NCBI GenBank assembly: GCA_002683515.1
Contig: NYTN01000070.1
Coordinates: forward strand, 1-23,717
Length of the DNA: 23,717 nucleotides
DNA from: Rhodobiaceae bacterium
GTDB taxonomy: Bacteria; Pseudomonadota; Alphaproteobacteria; RS24
Direction of reading: 5' to 3'
Of the stretch, positions 14,553 to 23,556 are shown in pieces (within the stretch, counting starts at the first letter, position 1; every line of letters starts with the position of its first letter). The notes under the pieces were generated by a model. That model saw nothing but the letters and a program-made list of their open reading frames with translations, did no database searches and was not told where the DNA came from. A program made the translations under genes and the position numbers.

Positions 14553-17546
14553 ATGAGTACACAGAGTGATAATGAAAACATGGTGACCGGAGAGGCTGGT
14601 CATCGAACATCTTTTCTAGATGGTGCTAACGCCTTTTATATCGACCAACTTTATGAGCAATATCTTTCTGCGCCTAAATCTGTAGACCCAGGATGGAAAG
14701 AATTTTTTGATAATCTTGGTGATGCTGAAAAAGGTCATGAAACTTTACGTCCAAGCTGGGAAAAACAACATTGGCCTGAAACACCTAATGGGGAGATTAC
14801 TTCTGCCCTAGACGGTAACTGGGGAGATGATATGCCCCCGGTTCAGATCGCCGGACAGATTGCCCAAAAAATTGTAACCCGTTCAAACGAAAACGGCGAA
14901 GCCCCTAATGAAGAGTCCCTTAGGTCAGCGACGATTGATTCAGTCCGCGCGATTATGATGATCAGGGCTTATCGTGCGCGTGGACACTTGGCGGCAGATT
15001 TGGATCCACTAGGTCTTGAGCCCCCAAAATCGCACCCCGAACTAGAACCTGAAAGCTATGGTTTTAAGGCAGAGGATTATGACCGTAAAATCTTTATCGA
15101 TTATGTTTTGGGTTTAGAATTTGCTTCTATCAGAGAGATGTTGGAAATCCTGAAGCGCACGTATTGTGGGCGTTTGGCATTGGAGTTCATGCATATTAAT
15201 GATCCTGAAGAAAAAAGCTGGTTACAAGAGCGTATGGAAGGTCCTGATAAGGAGATCAGTTTTACAACCGAAGGAAAAAAGGCGATTTTCGCTAAACTTG
15301 TCGAAGCCGAGGGCTTAGAGAAGTTTATCGATGTTAAATATACTGGCACCAAGCGGTTTGGGCTTGATGGTGCTGAGTCAATTGTGCCTGCGCTTGAGCA
15401 AATTATCAAACGCGGCGGTAACCTTGGCGTTAAGGAAGTTGTTATTGGCATGCCTCATCGGGGGCGTTTGAATATCCTGACCAATGTGATGTCCAAACCT
15501 TTCCGCGCGTTGTTTAGCGAATTTAAAGGTGGTGCAGCCCATCCCGATACGGTTGAAGGATCTGGCGATGTAAAATACCATTTGGGTACCTCATCTGATC
15601 GTGAATTTGACGGCAATAAAGTTCACCTTTCCCTTACGGCTAATCCGTCGCATCTGGAAGCGGTGGATCCGGTTGTGCTGGGTAAAGCGCGGGCGAAACA
15701 AGATACCTATAAACTTGAAAACGGTAAATCAGATCGTTCAAGAGTCATTCCATTGCTTTTACATGGTGATGCGGCTTTTGCCGGCCAGGGCATAGTCGCT
15801 GAATGTTTCGGTCTGTCCGGTCTTATCGGACATAAATCCGGTGGATCTATCCATTTTATTGTTAATAATCAGATTGGGTTTACCACCAATCCTAGATTTT
15901 CGCGCTCTTCACCCTACCCGTCTGATGTTGCGAAAATGGTCGAGGCACCGATTTTCCATGTAAATGGTGATGATCCCGAGGCCGTTGTTTATGCGACAAA
16001 AGTTGCGACAGAGTTCAGGCAGAAATTTCTAAAACCTGTTGTGATTGATATGTTCTGCTATCGCAGATTTGGTCATAATGAAGGGGACGAGCCAGCATTC
16101 ACTCAACCGCTTATGTATGCGCGCATCAAAGAGCACCCTTCCGTTGTAGGTGTCTATGGAAGCCAACTTGTTGAAGAAGGTTTGCTTTCTCAAAAAGAAG
16201 TGAACGCTCAACTGAGTAATTACCGCGCCATGCTTGAAACCGAATTCGAGTCTGCTAATGAGTTTAAACCGAACAAGCCTGACTGGCTTGATGGTCGATG
16301 GTCAGGTCTTGAGAGCAAGCGCCGAGAGGAATTTATCAGGGGTGAAACGGGCGTTGATGCAGATCGGCTGCGTGATATTGGTGAAAGACTGACAGAAGTG
16401 CCGGACGGTTTTAATTTGCATAAATCACTTACTCGCCAATTAAAAAATAAGCAAAAAATGTTTGAGACCGGTCAGGGGTTTGACTGGTCAACTGCGGAAG
16501 CACTTGCATTTGGTAGCTTGATGCGTGAGGGATTTCCGGTTCGTTTGTCCGGTCAGGATAGTGAACGGGGAACGTTCTCTCAACGTCATTCCGTCTGGAC
16601 CGACCAACAAAATGAAGACCGTTATAAGCCATTACAAAACCTAGCAGAGGATCAAGGCTCCTATGAGGTTATTAATTCCATGTTGTCCGAAGCTGCTGTG
16701 CTTGGGTTCGAATATGGCTATTCACTGGCTGAGCCTAATGCACTGGTATTGTGGGAGGCACAATTTGGTGATTTTGCTAATGGTGCGCAGGTTATGGTGG
16801 ACCAGTTTATTTCCTCTTCCGAAGCTAAATGGTTACGCATGTCAGGCTTGGTGATGCTTTTGCCGCATGGTTATGAAGGTCAAGGACCGGAACACAGCTC
16901 TGCGCGTCTGGAGAGATATCTGCAATCCTGTGCTGAAGAAAATATGCAGGTTGCCAATGTGACGAGTCCTGCAAATTATTTTCATATTTTGCGACGTCAG
17001 CTCCACAGAAATTATCGTAAGCCGCTTGTTCTAATGACGCCAAAGTCACTTTTGCGTCACAAAGAATGCATTTCCTCGCTCGAGGATATGTCCATTGGCT
17101 CTTCATTTCACCGTGTGTTTTGGGATCATGATGATGTGCGTCTTGACGGGCATCTCAAAGAGGCTGATAAAATCCGCCGCGTCGTGATGTGTAGTGGCAA
17201 GGTCTATTATGATTTACGCAAGGCGCGGAATGAAGCTGGGCTTGATGATGTTTATATCATGCGGATTGAGCAACTTTATCCCTATCCGGAGACTGCAGCA
17301 CGGCAAATGCTGAGCGCCTTCCCACAGGCCGAGATGATTTGGTGTCAAGAAGAACCGAAAAATATGGGGGCTTGGACATTTATTGAGCCTTATCTTGAGC
17401 AGACACTGCTATCGATTGATGCAAAGCATACGCGGCCGGTTTATACGGGCAGGTCAGCTTCTGCTTCAACCGCAACAGGTTTGATGGCACGCCATCAGGC
17501 TGAAATGGAAAGATTCATGAATGATGCGCTCGGATTATCTAAATAG
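14553..17546 (+). CDS. sucA: 2-oxoglutarate dehydrogenase E1 component
   Basis: SucA is the thiamine-diphosphate E1 of the 2-oxoglutarate dehydrogenase complex; it decarboxylates 2-oxoglutarate and succinylates the lipoyl group of SucB. The 997-residue length is typical of alphaproteobacteria and longer than E. coli (933). The N-terminal TSFLDGANAFYIDQLY helix that contacts the rest of the complex is present. MPHRGRLN is at 300-307. The thiamine motif runs from HGDAAFAGQG (404-413) to NNQ (438-440). The C-terminal half has WEAQFGDFANGAQ and LLPHGYEGQGPEHSSAR. The ribosome binding site AAGGA is 12 bases from the ATG, longer than usual, but sits in the loop of a 5-bp hairpin (CGTAA 14533-14537 with TTACG 14545-14549). 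Identification is firm. Confidence 0.98.
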   Translation: MSTQSDNENMVTGEAGHRTSFLDGANAFYIDQLYEQYLSAPKSVDPGWKEFFDNLGDAEKGHETLRPSWEKQHWPETPNGEITSALDGNWGDDMPPVQIAGQIAQKIVTRSNENGEAPNEESLRSATIDSVRAIMMIRAYRARGHLAADLDPLGLEPPKSHPELEPESYGFKAEDYDRKIFIDYVLGLEFASIREMLEILKRTYCGRLALEFMHINDPEEKSWLQERMEGPDKEISFTTEGKKAIFAKLVEAEGLEKFIDVKYTGTKRFGLDGAESIVPALEQIIKRGGNLGVKEVVIGMPHRGRLNILTNVMSKPFRALFSEFKGGAAHPDTVEGSGDVKYHLGTSSDREFDGNKVHLSLTANPSHLEAVDPVVLGKARAKQDTYKLENGKSDRSRVIPLLLHGDAAFAGQGIVAECFGLSGLIGHKSGGSIHFIVNNQIGFTTNPRFSRSSPYPSDVAKMVEAPIFHVNGDDPEAVVYATKVATEFRQKFLKPVVIDMFCYRRFGHNEGDEPAFTQPLMYARIKEHPSVVGVYGSQLVEEGLLSQKEVNAQLSNYRAMLETEFESANEFKPNKPDWLDGRWSGLESKRREEFIRGETGVDADRLRDIGERLTEVPDGFNLHKSLTRQLKNKQKMFETGQGFDWSTAEALAFGSLMREGFPVRLSGQDSERGTFSQRHSVWTDQQNEDRYKPLQNLAEDQGSYEVINSMLSEAAVLGFEYGYSLAEPNALVLWEAQFGDFANGAQVMVDQFISSSEAKWLRMSGLVMLLPHGYEGQGPEHSSARLERYLQSCAEENMQVANVTSPANYFHILRRQLHRNYRKPLVLMTPKSLLRHKECISSLEDMSIGSSFHRVFWDHDDVRLDGHLKEADKIRRVVMCSGKVYYDLRKARNEAGLDDVYIMRIEQLYPYPETAARQMLSAFPQAEMIWCQEEPKNMGAWTFIEPYLEQTLLSIDAKHTRPVYTGRSASASTATGLMARHQAEMERFMNDALGLSK

Positions 17547-17636
17547 AGACTATCGAAAGAGAGATTACCGGCATAAGGCTTTCCACTGTGGCAACAATGT
17601 AAATGACCCGATACAATGAAAGAGTGAGGACTTAAA

Positions 17637-18884
17637 ATGAGTACAGAAATCCGCGTTCCAACTTTGGGCGAGTCCATCACAGAAGCGACCGTTGCTCAAT
17701 GGTACAAAAAACCAGGTGAAGCCGTTTCTGCAGATGAACCGCTTTGTGAACTTGAAACTGATAAGGTGACCATTGAAGTTCCTGCACCCTCAGCGGGTGT
17801 TATGGGAGATTTAGCCGTTGAGGATGGTGCGACAGTCGAAGTTGGTGCTTTGCTCGGTGAAATTCTCGAGGGTGCGGGTGTACCGCCATCACCTGTAAAA
17901 GAGGCGACTGTTTCAGCAGCATCGGATACCCAAGCACCGGCATCCGTTGCAGCCCCAAAAGAAGAGCCAGATACAAAACCCTCTTCAGATGAAGTTTTAG
18001 CACCTTCTGTCCGACGTCTAGTTGACGAGCATGGCCTCGATGCCGCCGCATTGTCGGGCTCAGGTAAAGGTGGACGCTTGACTAAAGGTGATGTGCTTGA
18101 GGCTGTTGAAAAAGGTGTCACAGCACCCCTGGAAATCCCTGCACCTCCGATGAGCGCAAGATCTGACGATACAGGAGCGCAGCCTGCACTTGAAGAACGC
18201 GTGAAAATGACACGCCTACGCCAAACTATCGCCAAACGCCTTAAAGAGTCTCAAAATACGGCTGCGATGCTGACGACTTTTAATGAAGTTGATATGTCGG
18301 AACTGATGTCGGTTCGAGGCGCCTATAAGGAACAGTTTGAGAAAAAACACGGCGCCAAGCTCGGTTTTATGAGTTTCTTTGTAAAAGCTTGTGTCGTTGC
18401 TTTGCAGGAAATACCTGCGGTGAATGCTGAAGTTGACGGTACTGACATCGTCTATAAGAATTATGTGAATATGGGCGTTGCAGTTGGTACCGATAAAGGC
18501 CTTGTTGTGCCGGTTGTTCGCGACTCACATATGATGGGCTTTGCTGAAATTGAAACCACCATTGCCGAATATGGCAGAAAAGCCCGTGAAGGGTCGTTGG
18601 CGATTAATGATTTGCAGGGAGGCACATTCACCATTTCTAATGGTGGGGTTTATGGCTCTCTCATGTCGACACCAATTCTGAATAGCCCACAATCAGGTAT
18701 CTTAGGTATGCATAAAATCCAGGAACGTCCGATTGTTGTTGATGGTGAAATTGTCGTGCGTCCAATGATGTATCTTGCCTTGAGCTATGACCACAGAATT
18801 GTAGACGGTAAAGAAGCTGTGACTTTCCTTGTGCGCGTTAAAGAGGGATTAGAAAACCCTGAGCGGCTCTTATTAAATCTCTAG
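17637..18884 (+). CDS. sucB: Dihydrolipoyllysine succinyltransferase, E2 of 2-oxoglutarate dehydrogenase
   Basis: SucB is the core E2: it takes the succinyl group from SucA on lipoyllysine and transfers it to CoA. The 415-residue protein has one N-terminal lipoyl domain with K43 in ETDKVTIEVP, an Ala/Pro-rich linker (about 80-120), a peripheral-subunit-binding domain (about 122-160: APSVRRLVDEHGLD, GGRLTKGDVLEA), a second linker and the catalytic domain. The catalytic residues H386 and D390 lie in YDHRIVDG. The gap after sucA is 90 bases and GAGGA precedes the ATG. Position beside sucA and the VTIEVPAP lipoyl context favour the succinyl rather than acetyl transferase. Identification is firm. 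Confidence 0.97.
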   Translation: MSTEIRVPTLGESITEATVAQWYKKPGEAVSADEPLCELETDKVTIEVPAPSAGVMGDLAVEDGATVEVGALLGEILEGAGVPPSPVKEATVSAASDTQAPASVAAPKEEPDTKPSSDEVLAPSVRRLVDEHGLDAAALSGSGKGGRLTKGDVLEAVEKGVTAPLEIPAPPMSARSDDTGAQPALEERVKMTRLRQTIAKRLKESQNTAAMLTTFNEVDMSELMSVRGAYKEQFEKKHGAKLGFMSFFVKACVVALQEIPAVNAEVDGTDIVYKNYVNMGVAVGTDKGLVVPVVRDSHMMGFAEIETTIAEYGRKAREGSLAINDLQGGTFTISNGGVYGSLMSTPILNSPQSGILGMHKIQERPIVVDGEIVVRPMMYLALSYDHRIVDGKEAVTFLVRVKEGLENPERLLLNL

Positions 18885-18893
18885 GAGAATAGA

Positions 18894-20309
18894 ATGTCTG
18901 AAGAAGTTGGTGGTGATTTTGATCTTGTGGTTATTGGCTCAGGCCCAGGCGGATATGTTTGCGCCATCCGTGCTGCCCAATTAGGTTTGCGCGTTGCCTG
19001 CGTTGATAAACGCGAAAGTCATGGCGGGACATGTTTAAATATCGGTTGTATTCCCTCTAAAGCTCTATTGCATGCCACTGAGGTGTTCACTGAAGCATCA
19101 CATGCGGGCGATATGGGTATTCAACTCGGCAAACCGAAACTCGATTTACCAGCAATGATGACGTACAAAGAAAATGGTATTACCGGCAATACGCAGGGTA
19201 TTGATTTCTTGTTTAAGAAAAATAAGGTTGAGGCATTGCACGGATCGGCGTTAATTGTCGCTCCCAGTCAGGTTGAGGTCAGCCTTTTAGATGGGGGTAC
19301 ACGGACCTTGAACACGAAAAATATTGTGATTGCAACGGGTTCTGAAAGTACGCCGCTTCAAGGTGTTGAGGTTGACGAGAAACTTGTTGTGTCTTCTACT
19401 GGTGCGCTTGAATTTGACGCTGTGCCAAAACATTTACTGATTGTTGGCGCTGGTATTATTGGGCTGGAGCTTGGTTCGGTTTGGGCGCGTCTTGGTGCGG
19501 AAGTGACAGTCGTTGAATATTTAGATCGGATAACCCCCGGTGTTGATGAAGAGGTGTCAAAACAATTCCAGCGGATTTTGCAAAAACAAGGATTCAAATT
19601 TATGCTTGGCAAAAAAGTAACTGAGGTGAAACCTCTTAAGGCAAGTGTCAAAGTGACGATTGAGTCAGCCCAATCTGAGGGTGAGGCGGAAACGCTGTCG
19701 GTTGACAAGGTTTTGGTGTCAATTGGTCGCCGTCCTTTCACAGAAGGGCTCGGCTTAGAGTCTGTTGGTGTTCAGCTAGATGTTGCAGGTCGGATTGAAA
19801 CGAACGGCTTCAAAACAAATGTTGATGGCATTTATGCAATAGGTGATGTCATTATTGGGCCGATGTTGGCCCATAAGGCCGAAGATGAGGGTGTTGCTGT
19901 CGCTGAGATGCTGGCTGGTATGTCAGGTCATGTAAATTATGATGTAATTCCAGGTGTAATTTATACTGCGCCGGAAGTTGCATGGGTGGGGCTTAATGAA
20001 GAAGAGCTGACCCAGAAAGGTGTTGATTACCGTATCGGGAAATTCCCTTTTATGGCTAATGGTCGCGCCAAGGTTAATAATACCACAGATGGTTTTGTGA
20101 AAGTTTTGGCGGATACAAAAACTGATCGTATTCTTGGGGTTCATATTGTCGGACCTGAGGCTGGGAATATGATTGCTGAAGCTGCGGTTGCTATGGAATT
20201 TGGCGGGAGCGCAGAAGATTTGGCGCGAACATGTCATGCGCACCCAACATTGACTGAAGCCGTTAAGGAAGCGGCCTTGGCCGTGGAAGACCGTGCGATA
20301 CATATGTAG
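18894..20309 (+). CDS. lpdA: Dihydrolipoyl dehydrogenase (E3)
   Basis: Lpd reoxidises the dihydrolipoyl groups of SucB with NAD+ and may also serve pyruvate dehydrogenase and glycine cleavage if no other copy exists. The 471-residue flavoprotein has the FAD motif VIGSGPGGYVCAI, the redox disulfide C47 and C52 in GTCLNIGCIPSK, the NAD motif IVGAGIIGLELGSV, a second FAD stretch YAIGDVI, and the catalytic pair H450 and E455 in HPTLTEA. AGGAGA overlaps the sucB stop, 5 bases before the ATG, so it is coupled to sucB. Its 3' end is only 3 bases from the convergent xerC stop, with no terminator between. Identification is firm. Confidence 0.97.
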   Translation: MSEEVGGDFDLVVIGSGPGGYVCAIRAAQLGLRVACVDKRESHGGTCLNIGCIPSKALLHATEVFTEASHAGDMGIQLGKPKLDLPAMMTYKENGITGNTQGIDFLFKKNKVEALHGSALIVAPSQVEVSLLDGGTRTLNTKNIVIATGSESTPLQGVEVDEKLVVSSTGALEFDAVPKHLLIVGAGIIGLELGSVWARLGAEVTVVEYLDRITPGVDEEVSKQFQRILQKQGFKFMLGKKVTEVKPLKASVKVTIESAQSEGEAETLSVDKVLVSIGRRPFTEGLGLESVGVQLDVAGRIETNGFKTNVDGIYAIGDVIIGPMLAHKAEDEGVAVAEMLAGMSGHVNYDVIPGVIYTAPEVAWVGLNEEELTQKGVDYRIGKFPFMANGRAKVNNTTDGFVKVLADTKTDRILGVHIVGPEAGNMIAEAAVAMEFGGSAEDLARTCHAHPTLTEAVKEAALAVEDRAIHM

Positions 20310-20312
20310 GTT

Positions 20313-21242
20313 TTAAAGTTTTGATCTCGGATGGGCGTTTTTATAAATTCGTCCCAATTCGGTGTCATCGATTTCAGTATAAATCTGTGTTGAACTGAGA
20401 CTGCTGTGACCGAGCAATTCTTGAATGGTTCTCAAATCACCACCTGCGGCCAATAAATGTGTTGCGAAACTATGTCTAAAGGCATGCGGTGTTACCTCAT
20501 CCGGTAGACCCATTAAACGGCGACATTTTGCGACAATCATTTGAACCTGTCGGGCTGAGAAGCGCCCGCCTTTAAGTCCTCTGAAAAGAGGATCGTCATC
20601 TTTAAAGTCAAATGGTACGGCTTTGATATATTGTTGTATGGCATTCTCTATGAGCGGCAAGATAGGTGTATCTCTCTGTTTTTTACCCTTACCTGTTATC
20701 CGGACAGAAACATTACCGGGTTTTGGGCGCTCCCGATAAGACAGATTCAGTGCTTCTGAAATCCGCAACCCGCATCCATAAATCAGCATCAGTAAGGCTT
20801 GATTTCGTAAATTCTCCCATGGGCGTGAAGATATGTCTCCTGCCAGCGCTATCATTTGTAGAGCATCATTTTGAGACATAGGTTTTGGCAGGGATTTGGG
20901 AATTCTGGGTGATTTCACACTCTTGAAAGCGGAACTTACAGGATAACCTTTTTCAGAGAGATATAAAGTGAAAGAGCGCAGACCTGATAGGCTTCTAGCA
21001 AGTGAACGGCTTTGTGTGGTTTCCTGCTCACGCCGTTTTGCCAAAAAACTTCTAACATCCATAGCTTTTAACGCGTTAAAAGAAGCCGGAGTGACCTCCT
21101 GCTCATAATGCCCTGCGAGGAAATAAATGAATTGTCTGACATCACGCTGATAGGCTTCAAGCGAATGTGAACTAAGATTTCGTTGCTTGAGTTGTTTCAG
21201 CCAAGCGTTAATCAAAGTTTGTAGTTCGGCATTGGCTGGCAT
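20313..21242 (-). CDS. xerC: Tyrosine recombinase XerC
   Basis: XerC with XerD resolves chromosome dimers at dif near the replication terminus. The protein has an N-terminal SAM-like core-binding domain (about 5-100) and a C-terminal catalytic domain with every expected residue: R160 in GCGLRISE, K185, H253 and R256 in PHAFRHSFATH, H279 in LLGHSSLSS and the nucleophile Y288 in IYTEID. The IYTE-D ending and KNAHPR tail fit XerC better than XerD. I chose the ATG at 21242 (309 residues, MPANAELQ); an in-frame TTG at 21257 would add five residues without better support. Nothing marks it as a phage or integron integrase. It faces away from priA and collides with lpdA. C versus D assignment is likely, not proven. 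Confidence 0.9.
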   Translation of the reverse strand: MPANAELQTLINAWLKQLKQRNLSSHSLEAYQRDVRQFIYFLAGHYEQEVTPASFNALKAMDVRSFLAKRREQETTQSRSLARSLSGLRSFTLYLSEKGYPVSSAFKSVKSPRIPKSLPKPMSQNDALQMIALAGDISSRPWENLRNQALLMLIYGCGLRISEALNLSYRERPKPGNVSVRITGKGKKQRDTPILPLIENAIQQYIKAVPFDFKDDDPLFRGLKGGRFSARQVQMIVAKCRRLMGLPDEVTPHAFRHSFATHLLAAGGDLRTIQELLGHSSLSSTQIYTEIDDTELGRIYKNAHPRSKL

Positions 21243-21286
21243 AAAAAGACACCGCAAAATGAGATTAAATGTTTTCCTAGTAGCAT

Positions 21287-21315
21287 TTGGTCAAAATCAA
21301 AGCTTCACTTATGAT
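21287..21315 (+). promoter_or_regulatory. Possible sigma70 promoter for priA
   Basis: A -35-like TTGGTC (21287-21292) and a -10-like TATGAT (21310-21315) are separated by 17 bases in the divergent gap between xerC and priA. The -10 matches at 5/6 positions, the -35 at 3/6. It would place transcription start about 40 bases before the priA ATG at 21361. No equally good promoter for xerC is seen on the other strand. Confidence 0.35.
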
Positions 21316-21360
21316 AAGCCAAATTATGCCATAAAAACAAAGAATGGGACACGCAACATT

Positions 21361-23556
21361 ATGCAGAGGACAGAAAATGACGATATGCTAATTGTTGCCG
21401 TTTGCCTGGCTGCGATTGTGCCCAAAGTATTTCATTATGCTGTGCCACAAGATGTCCCAATTGTGCCTGGACAATTTGTGCTTGTTCCTTTCGGTAGAAA
21501 AAAACTTTATGGGGTGATATGGGAAAAACCGCGCCCCTGGCAAGAAAATGACCCGCCTAAAGAGAAGCTTAAGTCCGTTGAGCAGTTTTATGATACCCCG
21601 CCACTATCTGAGGAAAATCGAAAATTTGTGGATTGGGTATCGTCTTATGTGATGAGCCCACAAGGGGCGGTTCTTAAATTGGTGTTAAGTGTGCCGGACG
21701 CCCTTTTTCCTGAAAAGCCTGTTACTGGCTGGCGTGTTTCCGATAAACGCCCGTCGCGGTCGACTGATGCCCGAGAAAGGGTCTTTGCTACGCTCTTGCC
21801 CGGCAAGACGATGCAAACCGGAGATTTGACCGAGGCAGCATCGGTATCGACTTCCACCCTGACATTGTTGGAAAAAGAAGGCGCCCTGATAAAGTCTGAA
21901 CTCCCGGCCGGAACGTTATTTGATGTGCCTGACCCTACCTATAGCAGTGTGCAATTTTCAAATGAGCAACACGAAGCCGTGAATATGTTGATGGATAAAA
22001 TCGATACAAGAGGTTTTCAATGCCATTTGCTAGATGGCGTAACGGGATCCGGCAAAACGGAAGTCTTTTTTGAAGTTATCGCGGCGGCGCTAACCAATGA
22101 AAAGTCTGCACTTGTTCTTTTGCCGGAGATTGCCCTCACCAAGCAACTATTAGAAAGGTTTGAAGATCGTTTTGGTTGTCCTCCTGCTTTATGGCATTCG
22201 GGACTGACGGCGTCGGAACGTCGGCGGACATGGCGAGCCATTGCGGAGGGTAAGGTCAAGGTAATGGTTGCCGCGCGTTCTGGGTTGTTTTTGCCGTGGC
22301 AAGATCTGGGCGTGATTGTCGTGGATGAGGAGCACGACCCGGGATTCAAGCAGGAAGAAGGGGTAATTTATAATGCCCGAGATATGGCGGTGGTGCGTGG
22401 GCGGTTGGCTAATGCGACAGTTATTCTTTCATCTGCAACGCCGTCATTGGAAAGCTATGTCAATGCGCGTGATGGAAGGTATAATCTTGTCAAACTCCCA
22501 AGCCGCCATGGTTCAGCAGGCATGCCGGATTTATCTTTGATTGATATGCGGATAGACCCACCAGCGCGTGGGCAATGGTTATCTCCGGCAATGGTTTCGT
22601 CCATGCAAGATGCGCTTAACCGCGGAAAACAGACCTTGCTCTTTCTCAACCGCAGGGGATATGCCCCGCTTACCTTATGCCGAAATTGTGGGCATCGTTA
22701 TGCTTGTTCGGATTGTGATGCATGGCTGGTTGAACATCGGAGCAAAAACATCATGGCCTGCCATCAATGCGGGACTGTGCGCAATATGCCCGATAAATGC
22801 GAAGAATGTGGAGAAGTTGACTGTTTGACGGCATGTGGTCCAGGCGTGGAGCGTCTACTGGAAGAGGTTGGACATGTTTTTCCTGATAAAAAAGCCGCTG
22901 TTTTGTCTTCCGATATGGTTGGACAGACCGGAGAACTTCAAAGTCAGCTGAGCCTTATTCAAAGTGGCGCGATAGATATTATTATTGGCACTCAGATTAT
23001 CGCCAAAGGTCATCACTTTCCTGAATTGGGTTTTGCGGGGGTTGTTGATGCAGATTTAGGGCTTGGTAATGGGGATTTGCGAGCGGCTGAGAGAACATAT
23101 CAGACATTGCTACAGGTGTCCGGCAGAGCAGGACGAGAGGCATCAAAAGGCATTGCGATGTTGCAAAGCTATATGCCCGACCATCCGGTTTTAAAGGCTT
23201 TAATTGCCGGGGAAAGGGATATATTTCTTGAGCGCGAGGCCGAAATGCGCGCACAGTCCTGGATGCCCCCTTTTGGGCGTTTGGCAGGACTTGTGCTGTC
23301 CGGTCCGGATATCGCAGCATTGAATAATTTTTCAAGAGATTTGGCGGCTTTGATACCTGCTTCGGACGATGTGCGCGTTCTCGGCCCTGCACCCGCACCC
23401 ATTGCACGTATCCGTAACCGATATCGGCTCAGATTCCTCATAAAAGCTGGAAAACAGGCGAAAATACAGCAATTTATTGCCTCTTGGTTGTCTAAGACAA
23501 AAACACCAAGTCAGATTCGAGTGGCGATAGATATTGACCCGTATAATTTTTTATAA
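21361..23556 (+). CDS. priA: Primosomal helicase PriA
   Basis: PriA recognises stalled or collapsed replication forks and reloads DnaB. The 731-residue protein has an N-terminal 3'-end-binding domain (VPKVFHYAVP), Walker A GVTGSGKT (226-233), Walker B DEEH (322-325), SSATPSLES, and four paired zinc-binding cysteines (C440/C443, C449/C452, C467/C470, C480/C483). IGTQIIAKGHHFP and QVSGRAGR follow, ending with IDIDPYNFL. The frame is open upstream to 21187, overlapping xerC, but family members begin close to the VAVCLAAIVPKVFHY strand. I therefore place the start at ATG 21361 (weak GGGA 11 bases upstream) or possibly ATG 21385, which matches the E. coli N-terminus most closely. The 161 bases after the stop hold no gene I can support. 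Confidence 0.95.
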   Translation: MQRTENDDMLIVAVCLAAIVPKVFHYAVPQDVPIVPGQFVLVPFGRKKLYGVIWEKPRPWQENDPPKEKLKSVEQFYDTPPLSEENRKFVDWVSSYVMSPQGAVLKLVLSVPDALFPEKPVTGWRVSDKRPSRSTDARERVFATLLPGKTMQTGDLTEAASVSTSTLTLLEKEGALIKSELPAGTLFDVPDPTYSSVQFSNEQHEAVNMLMDKIDTRGFQCHLLDGVTGSGKTEVFFEVIAAALTNEKSALVLLPEIALTKQLLERFEDRFGCPPALWHSGLTASERRRTWRAIAEGKVKVMVAARSGLFLPWQDLGVIVVDEEHDPGFKQEEGVIYNARDMAVVRGRLANATVILSSATPSLESYVNARDGRYNLVKLPSRHGSAGMPDLSLIDMRIDPPARGQWLSPAMVSSMQDALNRGKQTLLFLNRRGYAPLTLCRNCGHRYACSDCDAWLVEHRSKNIMACHQCGTVRNMPDKCEECGEVDCLTACGPGVERLLEEVGHVFPDKKAAVLSSDMVGQTGELQSQLSLIQSGAIDIIIGTQIIAKGHHFPELGFAGVVDADLGLGNGDLRAAERTYQTLLQVSGRAGREASKGIAMLQSYMPDHPVLKALIAGERDIFLEREAEMRAQSWMPPFGRLAGLVLSGPDIAALNNFSRDLAALIPASDDVRVLGPAPAPIARIRNRYRLRFLIKAGKQAKIQQFIASWLSKTKTPSQIRVAIDIDPYNFL

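Noticed and set aside
17696..18235. 179-codon minus-strand open frame across the sucB lipoyl domain and linkers
   Set aside because: Composition is Ser/Pro/Ala-rich because it mirrors the Ala/Glu/Pro-rich linkers of sucB; no start signal or family motif.
20313..21242. Tyrosine recombinase as sign of a prophage or integrative element
   Set aside because: No tRNA, attachment repeat, excisionase or phage gene nearby; length and motifs fit housekeeping XerC and priA is its usual type of neighbour.
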